From Bradysia coprophila (taxonomy: Eukaryota > Arthropoda > Insecta > Diptera > Sciaridae), in assembly GCF_014529535.1 (NCBI RefSeq), contig NW_023503493.1, positions 5,240,001-5,304,000 of the forward strand: a DNA stretch of 64,000 nucleotides. Direction: 5' to 3'. The notes under the pieces were generated by a model, which saw only the letters and a program-made list of their open reading frames with translations, searched no databases and was not told the origin of the DNA. Positions 23,124-35,305 of the stretch are shown one piece after another; positions within the stretch are counted from its first letter, which is position 1; the number at the start of each line of letters is the position of its first letter. The translations under genes and the position numbers were made by a program.

Positions 23124-24719
23124 GTTTGCCTAATATACAACACAAAGCCAAATTGTATTCATCCACAACACAAACTTTTATCGGATTTCCAGTGGAACAA
23201 CAACGGAACAAACAGATTTATCGGATATAGAACAACCAAGCTGTGTGTGCTGTACAAGGCATATCAGACAAAGATGTCACTCGCTGAATGCTCAGCGTCA
23301 CTTTTCTCTTACAACCGTACAAAAATGGATGGGTTTGCAATGCAGCAATGTCAATTTGACAGATCGACATCGTCATCCAGCGATAATTTTTTTTTTTTGA
23401 AATGGAAATTATTCTGTCTTGATGAATTGGACTACGGAAATTCAGATTTTCCATTTCGACAAGGACAATTCCAAGTTATGACTAGGACATTGATGAAGAA
23501 AATGTGGCGGGGTCTACAGCCGTTTGTTTGAAGTAATAAACAACACAGCATGTCATGTAGGTGGACTGACTGACTTTTCTCGTACAACCGTAGCACTTAA
23601 TAAGCGCTTCGCGGATACGTTTTGTTTTAAAATTTTGTTGAATCAAAACCAACTCAACTTTCACAGAAGTCCCTCTGCCCACACACCAAGAACCGATCTG
23701 TCAATCCGTCCACTTATCAAAAGCGGAAATTTGCAAGAGATTTAAGTTTAACTTACGATTTCCTATTGAACGGATCTATGAACTACCTGTCGACTATGAA
23801 CTGTGTGTCGAACGGTATTTTTGCTGATATTAAATACGGCACACCGTAACCAAAAATTTATTAGGATGTCACTTCGCTCAAATAAACCGCTTTCGCAACA
23901 GAACTGTATTTCCGTTTATTTCACTGTCCAATTTTTCTTTTAAGACGACATCCTTTTACCGATAGACTTATCAGTGTAGATGCGAAATTGAAATGAACGT
24001 CGACTTTGTGTCGACAAACGTCTTGCACCGAAAAAATAGAATGCAGTGAGCGTGGTGTTTATTCTCTCCATAGAGAGAGAGAGCGCGTTTGATACTCTTT
24101 CACGATGGTGGATGATGGATGATGGAGATGGATGGTAAAAATTGTCTACGCTTTGTCGTGTGCGTATGTGCTGTATGTGCATAATTTACCTGCTCTGTGG
24201 CATCTGGTGCTTGGATTAGTTATTAACGTCGTCATAAAGTCATTAGGTAAAAAGGACTTTGTTCCGAATGGAAAAGTACCAGAGCGTTTCGGGTCGTTTT
24301 GACGACATCAAAATCGTTTGATATGAAACTGCAATATTTGAGCAAGAGAAAGTGTGATTGACCATTCAATCGTACGTTGCAAGTAAACCATCTCAACCAA
24401 CCGGTTCGCAAGTGATAAATTGGAATTAAACTTTTTGTGCATTCGAATTGCAGTTTTGTCAATAAAATTTCTCAATGGGTTATTGGGTGATATTAGGAGA
24501 CCAAGATGACTACTTGCAATACTCTCTCTAGCAAACAAACTAATTTTATTAAGGTGGTGTAAGAATCAGGTAGCCTTTGGAATTTACATGTACACTACAG
24601 CGTAGTCAGTCAAAATGTAAAATAGCGTTTGTGGAATACAAAGAAATAATGTTTGAATTTGACATAGAGAACTGGAGAGTTTGGCTGCTAGAGAGAGTAT
24701 TGCTACTTTTAAACGGAAT

Positions 24720-24985
24720 TATTGTCCGCGGAATTAGAGTTAAGGCTCGGAACGCGGTCAAAAATATGACTCAGCCTGAAAATTCAGGTCAGGTCAGATT
24801 TATATTTAACAAAAACGTGACCTGACTTGAACATAAATTCTAAAATCTGTTATGTTTCACGTTGACCATTCAAATTTTCAGGTACACTTGCCAGATTTCA
24901 GGTCAGGACTGACCTTTTCACTGTATTCAGGTTTCAGATCAGGTCGAAATTGGTTGAATCGGGTTCAGTTCAAAACTGATTCAGG
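24720..24985. repeat. CAGGTCAGG-rich dispersed repeat
   Basis: Contains TGTCCGCGGAATTAGAGTTA, AAGGCTCGGAA and many TCAGGT units. A second copy at 50288-50533 has AAGGCTCGGAA and its inverse TTCCGAGCCTT at its two ends, suggesting a degenerate inverted-repeat element. Confidence 0.5.
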
Positions 24986-25529
24986 GGATTTCCAGTTCAG
25001 TTGTCACGTTAACCTGTTCCAAGCTGTAGCAGTTTAACGTTCAATTCAGTCTATTTCCTAAATGAGATTAACCCATCCACCGAATAAAATGCTTAAAGTC
25101 ACTTTTAAGGAAATTTCCCATAAATCCCACAAATTTACGGTAGTAGCACGGCAGAGTAAAATAAACCTTTATTCTGTCGTGGTAGTAGACATAACAACAT
25201 TTTTACCAAAAGGCACAGAATGGGCATACCGGCTTGAAATTTCGTATTTTTGAGATATTTCACTTGTAGATCTTAACTCTAAGCATTACCCAAAACTTCC
25301 AAAACAACTGATATCCCACAAAAACCTCAAAAGAGGAAGAGGTGACGCTAGTACTGTAAAAGTTAAACTTCCAAAACATTTGATATCAGTTTTGGTGACG
25401 CATTCTGCGCCTCAACGTAATCAATTTTGACCAAGAAAATTTTAACATGAAAATGAGTCAACGAGAAGTTTACCGATACCGATGAGATTTTACAACGAAA
25501 GTCTTACAAAAACGAGCCATCAGAACAGC

Positions 25530-26514
25530 CATCAGAACAGCGACTGAGCCCCGTACAAACCCGTATATCTATTGCGTACGTGACCCTAGTGCGTCTGTCA
25601 CCCTACTTTGACCGTAAGCCTATTGCGCCGGTTAATGTAGTTAAAGTAAAATTATTATGTAATATGTACATCTTACAAATTGCGCATAGCGCAATTACGA
25701 AGCCCCGTACGACGTTCCTTTCAAATGAAACAAAAATTTCAAATCGCCCTAAAAATTTTATTTTTTTTGAAGGGCCTAGTATCGGCCTCAGTCCGAGGAC
25801 CCAAATTTAATTTTTTTTTCAACTACATTCTATTCGGCCTTTGATTACCTTCCAAATGAAACAAAAATTACGAAAAACGGATGAAATTTACTCGAGTTAT
25901 ATGTGAAATACACATAGGGCCCTAGTAGCGGCCTTAGGCCAAGGACCCAAATTTAATTTTTTTTCAACAACATTCTATTCGGCATTCGATTACCTTCCAA
26001 ATCAAACAAAAATTACGAAAAACGGATGAAATTTACTCGAGTTCTATGTAAAATACACATAGGGCCCTAGTAGCATTTCACTTCTAAGGCCCTAACTCAC
26101 GGTCCACTCACCCGATTTTAAAAAACTTTTTTTTCCTGGATTGGTATTGACAATACCTATCATTTGCCGTGTCATTTACATTTCCATCGTTTATTTTGCC
26201 ATAAATATCACCAAAAGACCTTAAATCACTTAGGTGGCCCTAACTCACGAAGGGCCGACCCGAATATGCCCATCTTCGAACTTAGCCTCACTATTTTGAC
26301 TATCTTTCAGGGAAAAAAATATTTTTTAAAATCGGATTTGATTTACTCAAGATATCGACGTGACGGACAGACGGACAGACGGCCCAAATTTTTATTGCAG
26401 ATTCGTCATCTATAAACATAGGCAAACACTTTGCCCTTACCGTCTGCTTCGAATTCCATCAATTACACACGGCATCGTAATCCTATAAGCCCCTTCGTAC
26501 TTCGTACGGGGCTA
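25530..26514. mobile_element. GTACGAAGTAC-family inverted-repeat element
   Basis: Begins CATCAGAACAGCGACTGAGCCCCGTAC and ends TTCGTACTTCGTACGGGGCTA. It contains the GGACAGACGGACAGACGG tract and GCAGATTCGTCATCTATAAACAT, and two direct copies of an about 150-bp unit (ATTCTATTCGGC...GAAATTTACTCGAGTT). Same family as 34474-34557, 35306-38880 and 59352-60396. Confidence 0.65.
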
Positions 26515-27284
26515 AAAATGCGTCACAAAGTTGCAGATGATTATTGTCGTAACTGAAAAACTGAAAAAATGTTCCAACGGATGCGGAAGTGGACCTATGG
26601 ACCAGCACCCGTCGAATTTGGTACCATTCGATCGGTATTTATCCCTTTTTCAATTTTCATAAAATTTTTTCATTTTTTCGTGGTTTTTGACGCACATTTT
26701 TTTTAAAAATTATTTGTCAGTTCGGCCCTGTCTACCAATATTTCGTTTTTGTAAAAAATAGAGCTTTGGGTGTCCGTGATAAAAACGACATAGTCGAACA
26801 ATCGGATATTCTGTATACATTCGATTAACACTAGTGATGACCTCAGACATCTACAAAGTATTTTGAAGTTAATTGAACGACAGTTATTGCTGTCGTCTGT
26901 TAAGAGTCAAAGGTCATTCGTTAATTTGATAATTTGATTAAAAGTAAAAGGTGAGCCGATTGCTTGGGATGTGTAGAATGCAAAATTCTAACATTTGAAC
27001 ATGGACTTTTGCGGAGAGATAAACGATCGGCTGGCCGTATTCTTTTAATTTTTATTTGATCTGAAAAATGTACACAGAAATTGAATAATAATTTACCTAC
27101 GACAAACTAAACAGCCTGAATACAACTTACGCCGTACACTCAATCCCGTTGAGTGTGTGGCACAAGGTGTATTCAGGCTGCTTACGACAAACGTGTTTCA
27201 GTCTCGATAGATTTGAGTCAAACCTTAAAACAATGAAAAAAATTATTCACAAAATAGCCTTCCCGGTTGCCCCATGTTCACTCC

Positions 27285-27308
27285 TTTCTCTCTCTCTCTC
27301 TCTCTCTA
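27285..27308. repeat. (CT)n microsatellite
   Basis: Uninterrupted CT dinucleotides ending one base before the stop codon of the minus-strand receptor gene, so the mRNA would carry a GA tract at the start of its 3' UTR. Confidence 0.9.
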
Positions 27309-27309
27309 T

Positions 27310-28385
27310 TTATATCGACGTGTAAATATCGCGGTTCTCCGACAGATCACTCGGTTGGATTTTGCAGCCACTCTGCACAAATTTGATTCCGTCCTGGAGT
27401 GAATAAGAATGGAAAATTAAGACGGAATGGCGATCCCGGTTCAGTATCCTTACCCTAACTAAAAATGGGAAATCTTTCCAAAACGCTAAGTGTGGAATGA
27501 CCTCGATGCCTCGGGCTCCCATTAGAAAATAGTCTACCAACACTCCAACGACTAGGTACGCAAAGACGATGACAAGAAATGTTATATTGAGCACAGCTCC
27601 AGTGCTTAACGTTGACACAGTGAACAATTCCTGTTTGCATGCATGCTTGGAGAACAGTGCCAGATTCTGTGGATTTTATTTTTTTGTTATCAGAAGATGG
27701 TATACGGGTCAAATTTAGGCATAGTCACTTACAGCTTGCCCAGACGAGTTGCCATCCACGAAAAAATAATTCCGCTCGACATCTGTGCAAATCAGCGAAA
27801 CTGTCGTGACCACAGCTCTAAAAATTCGGGGAGTGCAATTAGAATCGATCAAAGAAGAGACATGTCAGGTCCGGACAAGGCTTTTCAACTTTTCGTGGCA
27901 ACTGAGCCTTTTGATAGCCAGTCCGGCCCTGTGTCTTTGGAACTCACTGATGAGTGTAAGCAAGATACACCGTACCATCAGTATCTACTTTCAAGGCAGC
28001 GTCTTTGTTATTTGCCAATAGTGTAAGGTTATCCGCTTCTGCATTGTATAGGCAGATCTGTTAGGCAAAGGTTTTTGTTCAAAAGGAAATTTTCGAAATA
28101 GTTCGCGGACGTTTTGTTCCTTACCCCGTAGCCCGGATCGCAAGTGCTGACGTTAATTGGTTTGAAATCCGGTCGAATGGTACTGTCGCTGCATAGGCTC
28201 AATATGTATGAAATGCCAGTGATGTTGGGCACAAACGCCTCAAACTCTACCTTTTCAAGTGCTTGTAAATCGTAGCCGAATCCATTTTCGTAATTACATC
28301 GACACGGACTTGTCTGCTGACATTGATCAGCTCGAATACAGTTGACAATTGATAAGATCCAGACGATTGAGAAAATCGAAATCAT
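27310..28385 (-). CDS. MRH-type membrane receptor, cation-dependent mannose-6-phosphate-receptor-like, complete
   Basis: Five minus-strand exons join in phase: 28385-28125, 28057-27948, 27817-27733, 27666-27454, 27393-27310 (753 nt, 250 residues). A signal peptide (ISIFSIVWILSIVNCIRA) is followed by a cysteine-containing luminal domain (CQQTSPCRCNY, SLCSDSTI, TCDPGYG, AVVTTVSLIC, HAC). One membrane span (NITFLVIVFAYLVVGVLV) and a short cytoplasmic tail (GARGIEVIPHLAFWKDFPFL..DGIKFVQSGC) come next. The tail closely resembles that of the vertebrate cation-dependent M6P receptor, which cycles between Golgi and endosomes. As I recall the family, the ligand-contact Arg before AVV and the Tyr near the last Cys are not conserved here, so sugar binding is doubtful; an Atg27-like role is the alternative. 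A minus-strand AATAAA lies at 27051-27056. Confidence 0.85.
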
Positions 28386-28614
28386 CCTTTGACTTTGATG
28401 TGTACAAATATTTGTTTTCTTTCTTTTTTATTGTTTGCTTATGACATTTCAGATAATCAAACAAAAAAAAGTCGTCAAACGTCAAATCGACATTCAAATG
28501 CATTCCGTTAGGTGCCATTGTGGCATAGATTTTTGAATTGAAGGCGCGATTCCAAGGTTGTGAAACACAGGGTAAAACAATGAGTTGATCACAAAGTTTG
28601 TGAAGGTGGCCTCA

Positions 28615-28746
28615 CAGTCATCCGTTTTGCCTAAGTGTACATGGGAGTTGACATTGTCAACTTGACATTTCAAACAACAGGTTCATCATGTGCTCTATTG
28701 TTTAAATTGTCAACTGTCACGTACTCGGAGACCAAACGGATGACTG
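28615..28746. mobile_element. Short inverted-repeat element
   Basis: CAGTCATCCGTTT at the left and AAACGGATGACTG at the right; 132 bp. No target duplication read. Confidence 0.5.
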
Positions 28747-28797
28747 TTAATAGTGTTAAGGTGATAGAGATGGCGAAACGACAACCTATTGTTCCAT

Positions 28798-28850
28798 CTC
28801 GGGGTCTGCTGTCAGATTCTTTTGTATTATCGATGACAGCAGACCCCGAG
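28798..28850. repeat. Perfect 17-bp stem hairpin
   Basis: CTCGGGGTCTGCTGTCA is followed after 19 bases by its exact inverse TGACAGCAGACCCCGAG. GC-rich stem in AT-rich DNA. Confidence 0.7.
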
Positions 28851-29468
28851 TTGGTTTTCCATCCCGCTCTACTTAAACACCGTATTCAGAGGTGGCCTCA
28901 CAGTTCTCCGTTGTCACTCCGTTTAGCTTTCAACTGTTGGTCTGTCATTGATTTTTATTAAAACCAAAGATAGGCGAAACCCATGAGGGTACTGGTAAAA
29001 ACACGTGGAGACATCCACGAAGGCGGGTGCCTTGTCAATCGTACTCATTATAAATTGTGCAAAAATTCAACTTAAGAGAACACAAATATTGTTACGTTGA
29101 AATTGTCATTAGACTTTTTCAAACCTACTTGGCGCCACAGAGAAATATTGATGCCTTCGTGATTCAGTCCAGAAGTGTCTTAATCTGTTCTTTCAGAACT
29201 TTGGGTCTTATGTGCATGAGACACAGGTATATGAGACAATGAAACTGTACATATATCTATGATTGTGAACCAAGCATACATCCATACCTACCTCCTATAT
29301 AGTAAATGAAATGGTTTATATGTTCATTGATGAGTGCCCTTGGTGCTTGTCTCCACTGTTTTATCCCGAAAAATAAATTGATGTCAAAGTTGTAACTGGG
29401 ATACTTTCTTCGAGTGTACCATTGATATTTGTTATCATCCGAGCTGTCATCGGTATTCACTACCTCTA

Positions 29469-29696
29469 CCAGCGTTACAATAGTACCACTCTTTTAGTTC
29501 CACTTTTTTCGTAAAAGGAAAAAGTGGAACTATTTTCACGCCGCATATATGCAGCGTTACAATAGTTTCACTTTTTTAGTTCCTTATACAAGTGGAACTA
29601 TTGTAACGTTGCATATATGCAGCGTTACAATAGTTCCACTTTTTCCCTTTTACGGAAAAAAGTGGAACTAAAAGAGTGGTACTATTGTAACGCTGG
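29469..29696. mobile_element. MITE, CCAGCGTTACAATAG family
   Basis: CCAGCGTTACAATAGTACCA mirrors TGGTACTATTGTAACGCTGG. The arms extend about 65 bp (TTTAGTTCCACTTTTTTCG and inverse). GCATATATGCAGCGTTACAATAG occurs twice in the interior, pointing to an internal duplication. Confidence 0.75.
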
Positions 29697-29874
29697 TCTC
29701 AAAACGAAATTTTCAAAGAAAGTGTTAATCTGGCATCAATCGGCTGATTTATCAACAACTCACTCATAATTCATGTCAAAATCACAAAGGTTCTGAAAGA
29801 ACGGGTCAAGATAAAGAACAGGAAGGGCACACATTTTTTGTTAAACGCACTCATTACAAATTATTTGAAAAGTT

Positions 29875-30116
29875 CAAGGTTCTGAAAGAGCAGGTTAAGA
29901 CAACTCTGAGTTGATCAGGAAGGCGGTGCAACACAAATTGCGTCAACGGCTACAAAGTTTATATGGAAATAGCAACTTCACAAAGGCAAAATTCTAAATT
30001 TTCGTAAAAATCATTTTCTTCAAGTTGATTTCACACACAATCTGTGCTGAGTGCATTTATCAATTTCGGTGTCACCCGCCTTCGTGGCTGTCTTAACCTG
30101 TTCTTTCAGAACCTTG
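29875..30116. mobile_element. hAT-like MITE, CAAGGTTCTGAAAG family
   Basis: CAAGGTTCTGAAAGAGCAGG...AAGACA and TGTCTTAACC...CAGAACCTTG are inverses with one mismatch. Flanks are GAAAAGTT (29867-29874) and GAAAAGTC (30117-30124), an 8-bp duplication with one change. Confidence 0.78.
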
Positions 30117-30214
30117 GAAAAGTCAACTTGAATATTTTTTTTTTGTTAAGTCGGAATTATCAAATAAACTTTCACAAACCTAGTTAGCGGCAGAGAATTT
30201 TTGGTTCCACAAAC

Positions 30215-30485
30215 CAAGGTAAATATAGTGAGGAGGTAATGCCATTCAGACGCGCGGTGTAGCACATAAGTTCGATGCCACTGACATCTTTTTTTTTAAA
30301 TGGTTGACTATGATTTACTTGTGTTTTCACAAAATATTTTTGCTATATCACAACAGATGGCTCGAGTTTCTATTCCATTTTTTGTTTTTAACGAGGGGAG
30401 GAGATGGCGTTTGTATCGAACTTTCGTGCCACCGCACATCTGATTCGGTTATATATGGCATTACCTCCTCACTATATTTACCTTG
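30215..30485. mobile_element. Inverted-repeat element, CAAGGTAAATATAG ends
   Basis: CAAGGTAAATATAGTGAGGA...GGTAATGCCA is the perfect inverse of TGGCATTACC...TATATTTACCTTG. No duplicated flank. A (CAAGG...CCTTG) end type like the hAT elements nearby. Confidence 0.7.
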
Positions 30486-32857
30486 CCTAGCTGGTGATCA
30501 ATTCTTAGGAAAGTTTACAAAATATCTATGTCCTCCTGGTCGGTATGAGACCTAACGGCAAAAGTGACGTTTTAAACGTCAAACCAAAACAAATATGCGA
30601 AGTGGTCACGACATTTCTTTAAATCTATTTCAAAAGACTATTATGGTCAGAGCAAGAAAACCGAAGACTAGTTATTATAACTTGCCTTGGGGTACTTGTC
30701 AAAGTATTTGCTTCGTGGTACGTTGAGAGCGAGAGAGCGTTTAGAAGAAAAATTCATCCGTTTACAACATCCGTTTATGGAAACTCCGCCTACATTCTAT
30801 TGTTTGATCACATCTGTCAAGTACACGGATGAACTAAACGGACGACTCTGAATTGGGCTTAACACTATGTTAGAGTTGAGGAAAATTATTTGATTGGGTG
30901 ACCACTTTGCATATTCACTTTTGTTTGACATTTTAAACGTCGCTTTGACAGGTGGATAAGATTGACTATCTACTAGAATTGAAATTTGACATCTCAAGCT
31001 GACAGAGAGTGTCTGAAAGAGAGTGTTAGAGGCATTAGAAGAATTTTAACCCGAGCCACTGAACGCTGTTCTGTCGAAAGAATAGTCGACAAATTCTTGA
31101 CTTGATATCAACGCAACGTTCATTGACTCGGATTAAAATTCTTCTAATATACCTCACAAACGATTACCTTAATTATGGTGTTCCTATAAATAGTCTCCTT
31201 AAAATTGATGTTACCTTTCAATAAACCTGATATTTTTAGCAAAAATATTAATTTTATGGCATGCGCCTATAAGATGTTTAATAATTCATGATGATTTTAG
31301 AATGTATGGAACGAATATATATAATAGACCGTCTTCAGTAATACGTATATAGATCATGGCATGCATTTCCCGTATAGTGTATAGTGTTAGTGTAAACAGT
31401 TCGAGGAAATGAGAGAGAGTTTCTCACACGAATTTTGTTGGTATATTCAATGAGAACGATTATGTCACATATGTCATGGCATTTGAATATATGTGATTGT
31501 GTCACCGACCAGACCCACCACCGATTCGAGATATTATCAAGAAGAATATTGCTAGAACCGTTCTGCTATAGAGGTTTGGAATTGGGAACGCATATTACAA
31601 TTTACGCTGCTAATTTTATCCAATGTCTTACATAAACACTTCATCCGATGTCTTTACGGTAAAAATAAACTTTGAAGCTCTATAATGTAAGTGAAAAGCC
31701 TTCCCATAAACAAAATATCGCGTGAGCAATATTTTATGGGAAACGACATGTAATGAACCTCTCCCGTCTGAGTAAACCCCCCGTATCATTCGGTTTTTAT
31801 TCAATATTTTTATCCTTCTAGTTCAGACTTTTCAGTTGAAATTCGTGAGTGGCGCGGTAACGTTCGGTTTTATGTATGAACTTGTTGTGTGTATATTATA
31901 GTTGTGTGATATATCCATCGACAATGAGCTTTTCACTTTTCACGAATGGAATTTCCTTTCATTTTACTAACTTTTGATAAAGCGACGTTGATAACATTTT
32001 GTCGATTTTTGAGAAAAAAGAGGAAAAGGATTTTTTGGTGATCAAAAATAATGTCAACATTTATCTCACGTTTATTGTGCACGTTTTACGGTTAGTTGAA
32101 TGTTGAATAATAGTTCACCAAATTATTGTGTATAATTAGATCCGAAATTGGAGATAATTTTATGTGTCCTATCGATTTTGTGTGGCTTACTTACATATAT
32201 ACCATTTCCATCGGAAGGATATAGACTCGGAATTTTCTTCTTTATTTTGTATTCAAAATAATTTTTCTGTGTCATATCAGTGGAACAGAGTCACGTAACA
32301 TGTACGGAATACAATAAATACAAAATTGTTCAAATTATTTAGATAGATAGATAGAACAACAACAACTCGACCAAAAAAATACAACTTTTCCGTATTGTAA
32401 AAGGGAGAAAATCGATTCCCGACTTGAAATAGTAGTAAAAATGCTAAGCAGAAAGAACGAAAGCCAGAAGAAAAAATAAATAAATAGAAACGTTTCTCAA
32501 AGCTGGGCATATATAGGGTAACAGCGCTACATAAGCTGAATGTATAAATTGAGAGGTATAATAAGAAGGGAAAATATTAGAATTGAAGAGCGAAATTTTC
32601 TAAACGGGTGGTATGAAATTCAACACGATTCTCGCATCACACTGAACAATATTCCGTGAATTTTGATATTTTTTGCCCGTTCTTCTTCGTTAAAAACAAT
32701 GAACTTTCGCTTTATATGTCGAGAGTTTATATGGTCAATATATGTTCGGATTGAACTTTGTATATAACGAGAAATTATGTGTTCACTTGCTGACATAATC
32801 GTGTTCGTTTTGTATGTATAGTATACCATACCATACCATATTATAACGAAATCAGTC

Positions 32858-33214
32858 AAAAAACCCTTAACGGGTAAATGTGACGCAAGTCCTTTATCTT
32901 ACTTACAAAATAACTGATATCGCTGAGGGTGACGCATTGTGCGCCGTACGCAAAAGTCTTATCCACAAAAAATTGACCCAAAATTTTTTTTAAAGTTTCA
33001 CAAAAAAAAATTGCTTCACAAGTAGCAGATGATTCGGCTTTCTTCTGTGCAATTTTTTCTTTTGTAAAGCTTTCTTTCAAAATTTTTTTGGGTCAATTTT
33101 TTGTGGATAAAATTTTTGCATACGGCGCACAATGCGTCACCCTCAGAGATATCAGTTATTTTGTAAGTAAGATAAAGGACTTGCGTCACATTTACCCTTT
33201 AAGGGTTTTTTTTT
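32858..33214. mobile_element. Fold-back element with arms of over 100 bp
   Basis: AACCCTTAACGGGTAAATGT and GTGACGCAAGTCCTTTATCT at the left are mirrored at the right (AGATAAAGGACTTGCGTCAC, ACATTTACCCTTTAAGGGTT). A second matching block GGTGACGCATTGTGCGCCGT also mirrors. The centre is T/A rich. Confidence 0.75.
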
Positions 33215-33394
33215 GAATGATATCAGTACTTTTGTAAGTTTTAAGGTTAGAGCGCCAGTTATAACATACCAAAAGTTTTTTTTAGAGACGAAGAAAGCAA
33301 TTTTTTATGTCCCGTAACACAAAAGGTAATACCAAAACCACATTTGGTCAAAGACAAATTGAAACACTTTTCCAGTTTTGGTCATTTCGTCCGT

Positions 33395-33670
33395 ATTCTA
33401 CTCCCAAAACTCTGACACTTTGCCGAAGACACCAATTCTCCATCTGCCGTGCCAACAGAGATAGCTCTAAAAACCTAATTGAAACAGAAAATTCCAACTT
33501 CGCGACATTTTTCTCCAATACCGGCCAATTTTACTCCCAAAACTCTGAGACTTTGCCGAAGAAACCAACCTTCCATCTGCCACAGTTCCCGAGATAAGTC
33601 TAACTGATAGTGACCAAATTTTTCCCGCTGCCCAACATACACCGAAAGTGACTAAATTTTTCCAGCTGCC
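33395..33670. repeat. Direct repeat, about 130-bp spacing
   Basis: CTCCCAAAACTCTGACACTT...CCATCTGCC at about 33400 recurs as CTCCCAAAACTCTGAGACTT...CCATCTGCC at about 33533. The segment GTGACTAAATTTTTCCAGCT is also duplicated 3'. Confidence 0.55.
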
Positions 33671-33751
33671 CAACCGTACCACACAATTTTCAATAAGAAA
33701 CACATCCCAAAACAACACACTTGACCATCCATTTCATGCACCAAAAAATAC

Positions 33752-33774
33752 AACACACACCCACACACACACAT
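33752..33774. repeat. (CA)n microsatellite
   Basis: Short interrupted CA tract (CACACACCCACACACACACA). Confidence 0.8.
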
Positions 33775-34473
33775 ACAAATTGGCATTTAAATGGCATTTG
33801 TATGGAGACTTTGGGGAGCTCCAGCTCCCAAGATATGGGGTTTTTCTAAATTTTGATAATTCCATTCTTATTTTTGGGCCATTATTAGCTGAGAACCAAA
33901 ATTTCAGGAAAATCTATAGAAACGTTTGGGAGTTGCTGGATCCACTTTTCCATAGGAACTAACTTACTAACTAACGTAGGCGATTTCAGTTATCTGAAAA
34001 AACGAAATTTTGCTTATTTTCATACAAACACCAATATTTCGAAGTTCAATATCTCGGCCAATTTTGAAGCTGCAGTAACGTGTGATAGCTCGTTGAGCTC
34101 GTATTGATGCCCAGATGAGTTTGGGGTCGTTGGAGTTAAGGTGGAGGACTCAAAAAGTTGCTGTAAATATGTTCCGCCGTCCTCAAAAAAATTTTGTTAA
34201 AACTTTTTTGGTCCTGGACTTGCGTCACGCCCGCTAACTAACGTGCGGGCATGATAAATACTTGTCACGTTTAATAACTTAATGTGGTCGGTGGTATATC
34301 ACATTTTGCCAAAAGACATTGGACAGAGACTGAATGTGGATTTTCGGCACGAGAAACATTTTAATGAAAACGTGAATTTTTAGACGTGAGAAATTTGGTG
34401 GATGGAGAGCCGAAAATTTCACTTTTGGTGGTTTGAATGACCTTTGCAATCGGCGGATTGTTTTCTTCTCGTT

Positions 34474-34557
34474 TTTAGACACGTACGAAGTACTGGGGTC
34501 TTATAGGTTTACGCATACGTTTGTAACACGTCGAATTGGACTCCCTGAGTAAGGGGA
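34474..34557. repeat. Solo terminus of the GTACGAAGTAC family
   Basis: The 84-bp sequence starting TTTAGACACGTACGAAGTAC is the inverse of the right end of the 59352-60396 element, including GTTTGTAACACGTCGAATTG. No partner end lies nearby. Confidence 0.6.
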
Positions 34558-35305
34558 AAATATCATTGGACGCATTGTGATGAATAGCTTCTAAGAGTTC
34601 GCGATAGTATCATTTACTTTTGTTTGCAACCAATCTTTCATACGAAATTACGTCCAATCTGCTTCACATATTATAGTAGAATGCAGCACATTTACTCAGA
34701 GCCACATGTATCTACTTGCAGTTTCCGACGGTTCAATGCATTTATTTGCTTTCCTAAGGCTTTCCAATAACGTCAATGTGTCCTCGTTTCACGTGTTCAC
34801 CTCATAGTTTCCATCGTTGTTAAATACCACGGAACACACTGGATAATGCAGATGCATGACGCGACACAGAACGTTTGTATTTTGATTAGAGTCCGCAAGT
34901 ATTACACAATCAACTATTAAGAGATCTGATTATGGGCGGCATCTTGATCATTTCCCAACGGTGTATTGTCGTCATTTGCCAATTCCTTTATGACTGTAGA
35001 TGCAATTTCGTTGGTAGTCGCTTACATAATCCGATTGTTCTTTCTTGTATTGCGCCAAAATGGCCGTATCTGCGTTGAATTTCCAGCAAATGTTGTTCTA
35101 AATTTTAAAGGGTTTCTTTCTTTTGAAGGACCTTAACGGAGACCTAACTTACCTGTTGAAGAATTTAGCCAAATGCTTGATAGGTTTTTGACACTTTCAG
35201 CTCATGGGAACGGCACAATTCTTGCACGCTAACTTCTTCTCATTCGGCTTTCCATTTAATCTTAATAAACTCACAGATTTACTACCAGATTTACAAAATT
35301 TTACC

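Larger units (their letters stand above)
23124..27309. other. Intergenic between CoREST 5' end and the receptor gene
   Basis: Presumably contains the CoREST promoter and 5' UTR just above 23123. Also holds a CAGGTCAGG-rich repeat (24720-24985), a GTACGAAGTAC-family element (25530-26514) and small inverted repeats near 27110-27180 (GCCTGAATACA / TGTATTCAGGC). No coding exon was recognised. Confidence 0.55.

Noticed and set aside
22280..23531. Several 70-170 residue frames around the CoREST start
   Set aside because: No domains, and they overlap CoREST exons 1-2 on either strand or run through introns.
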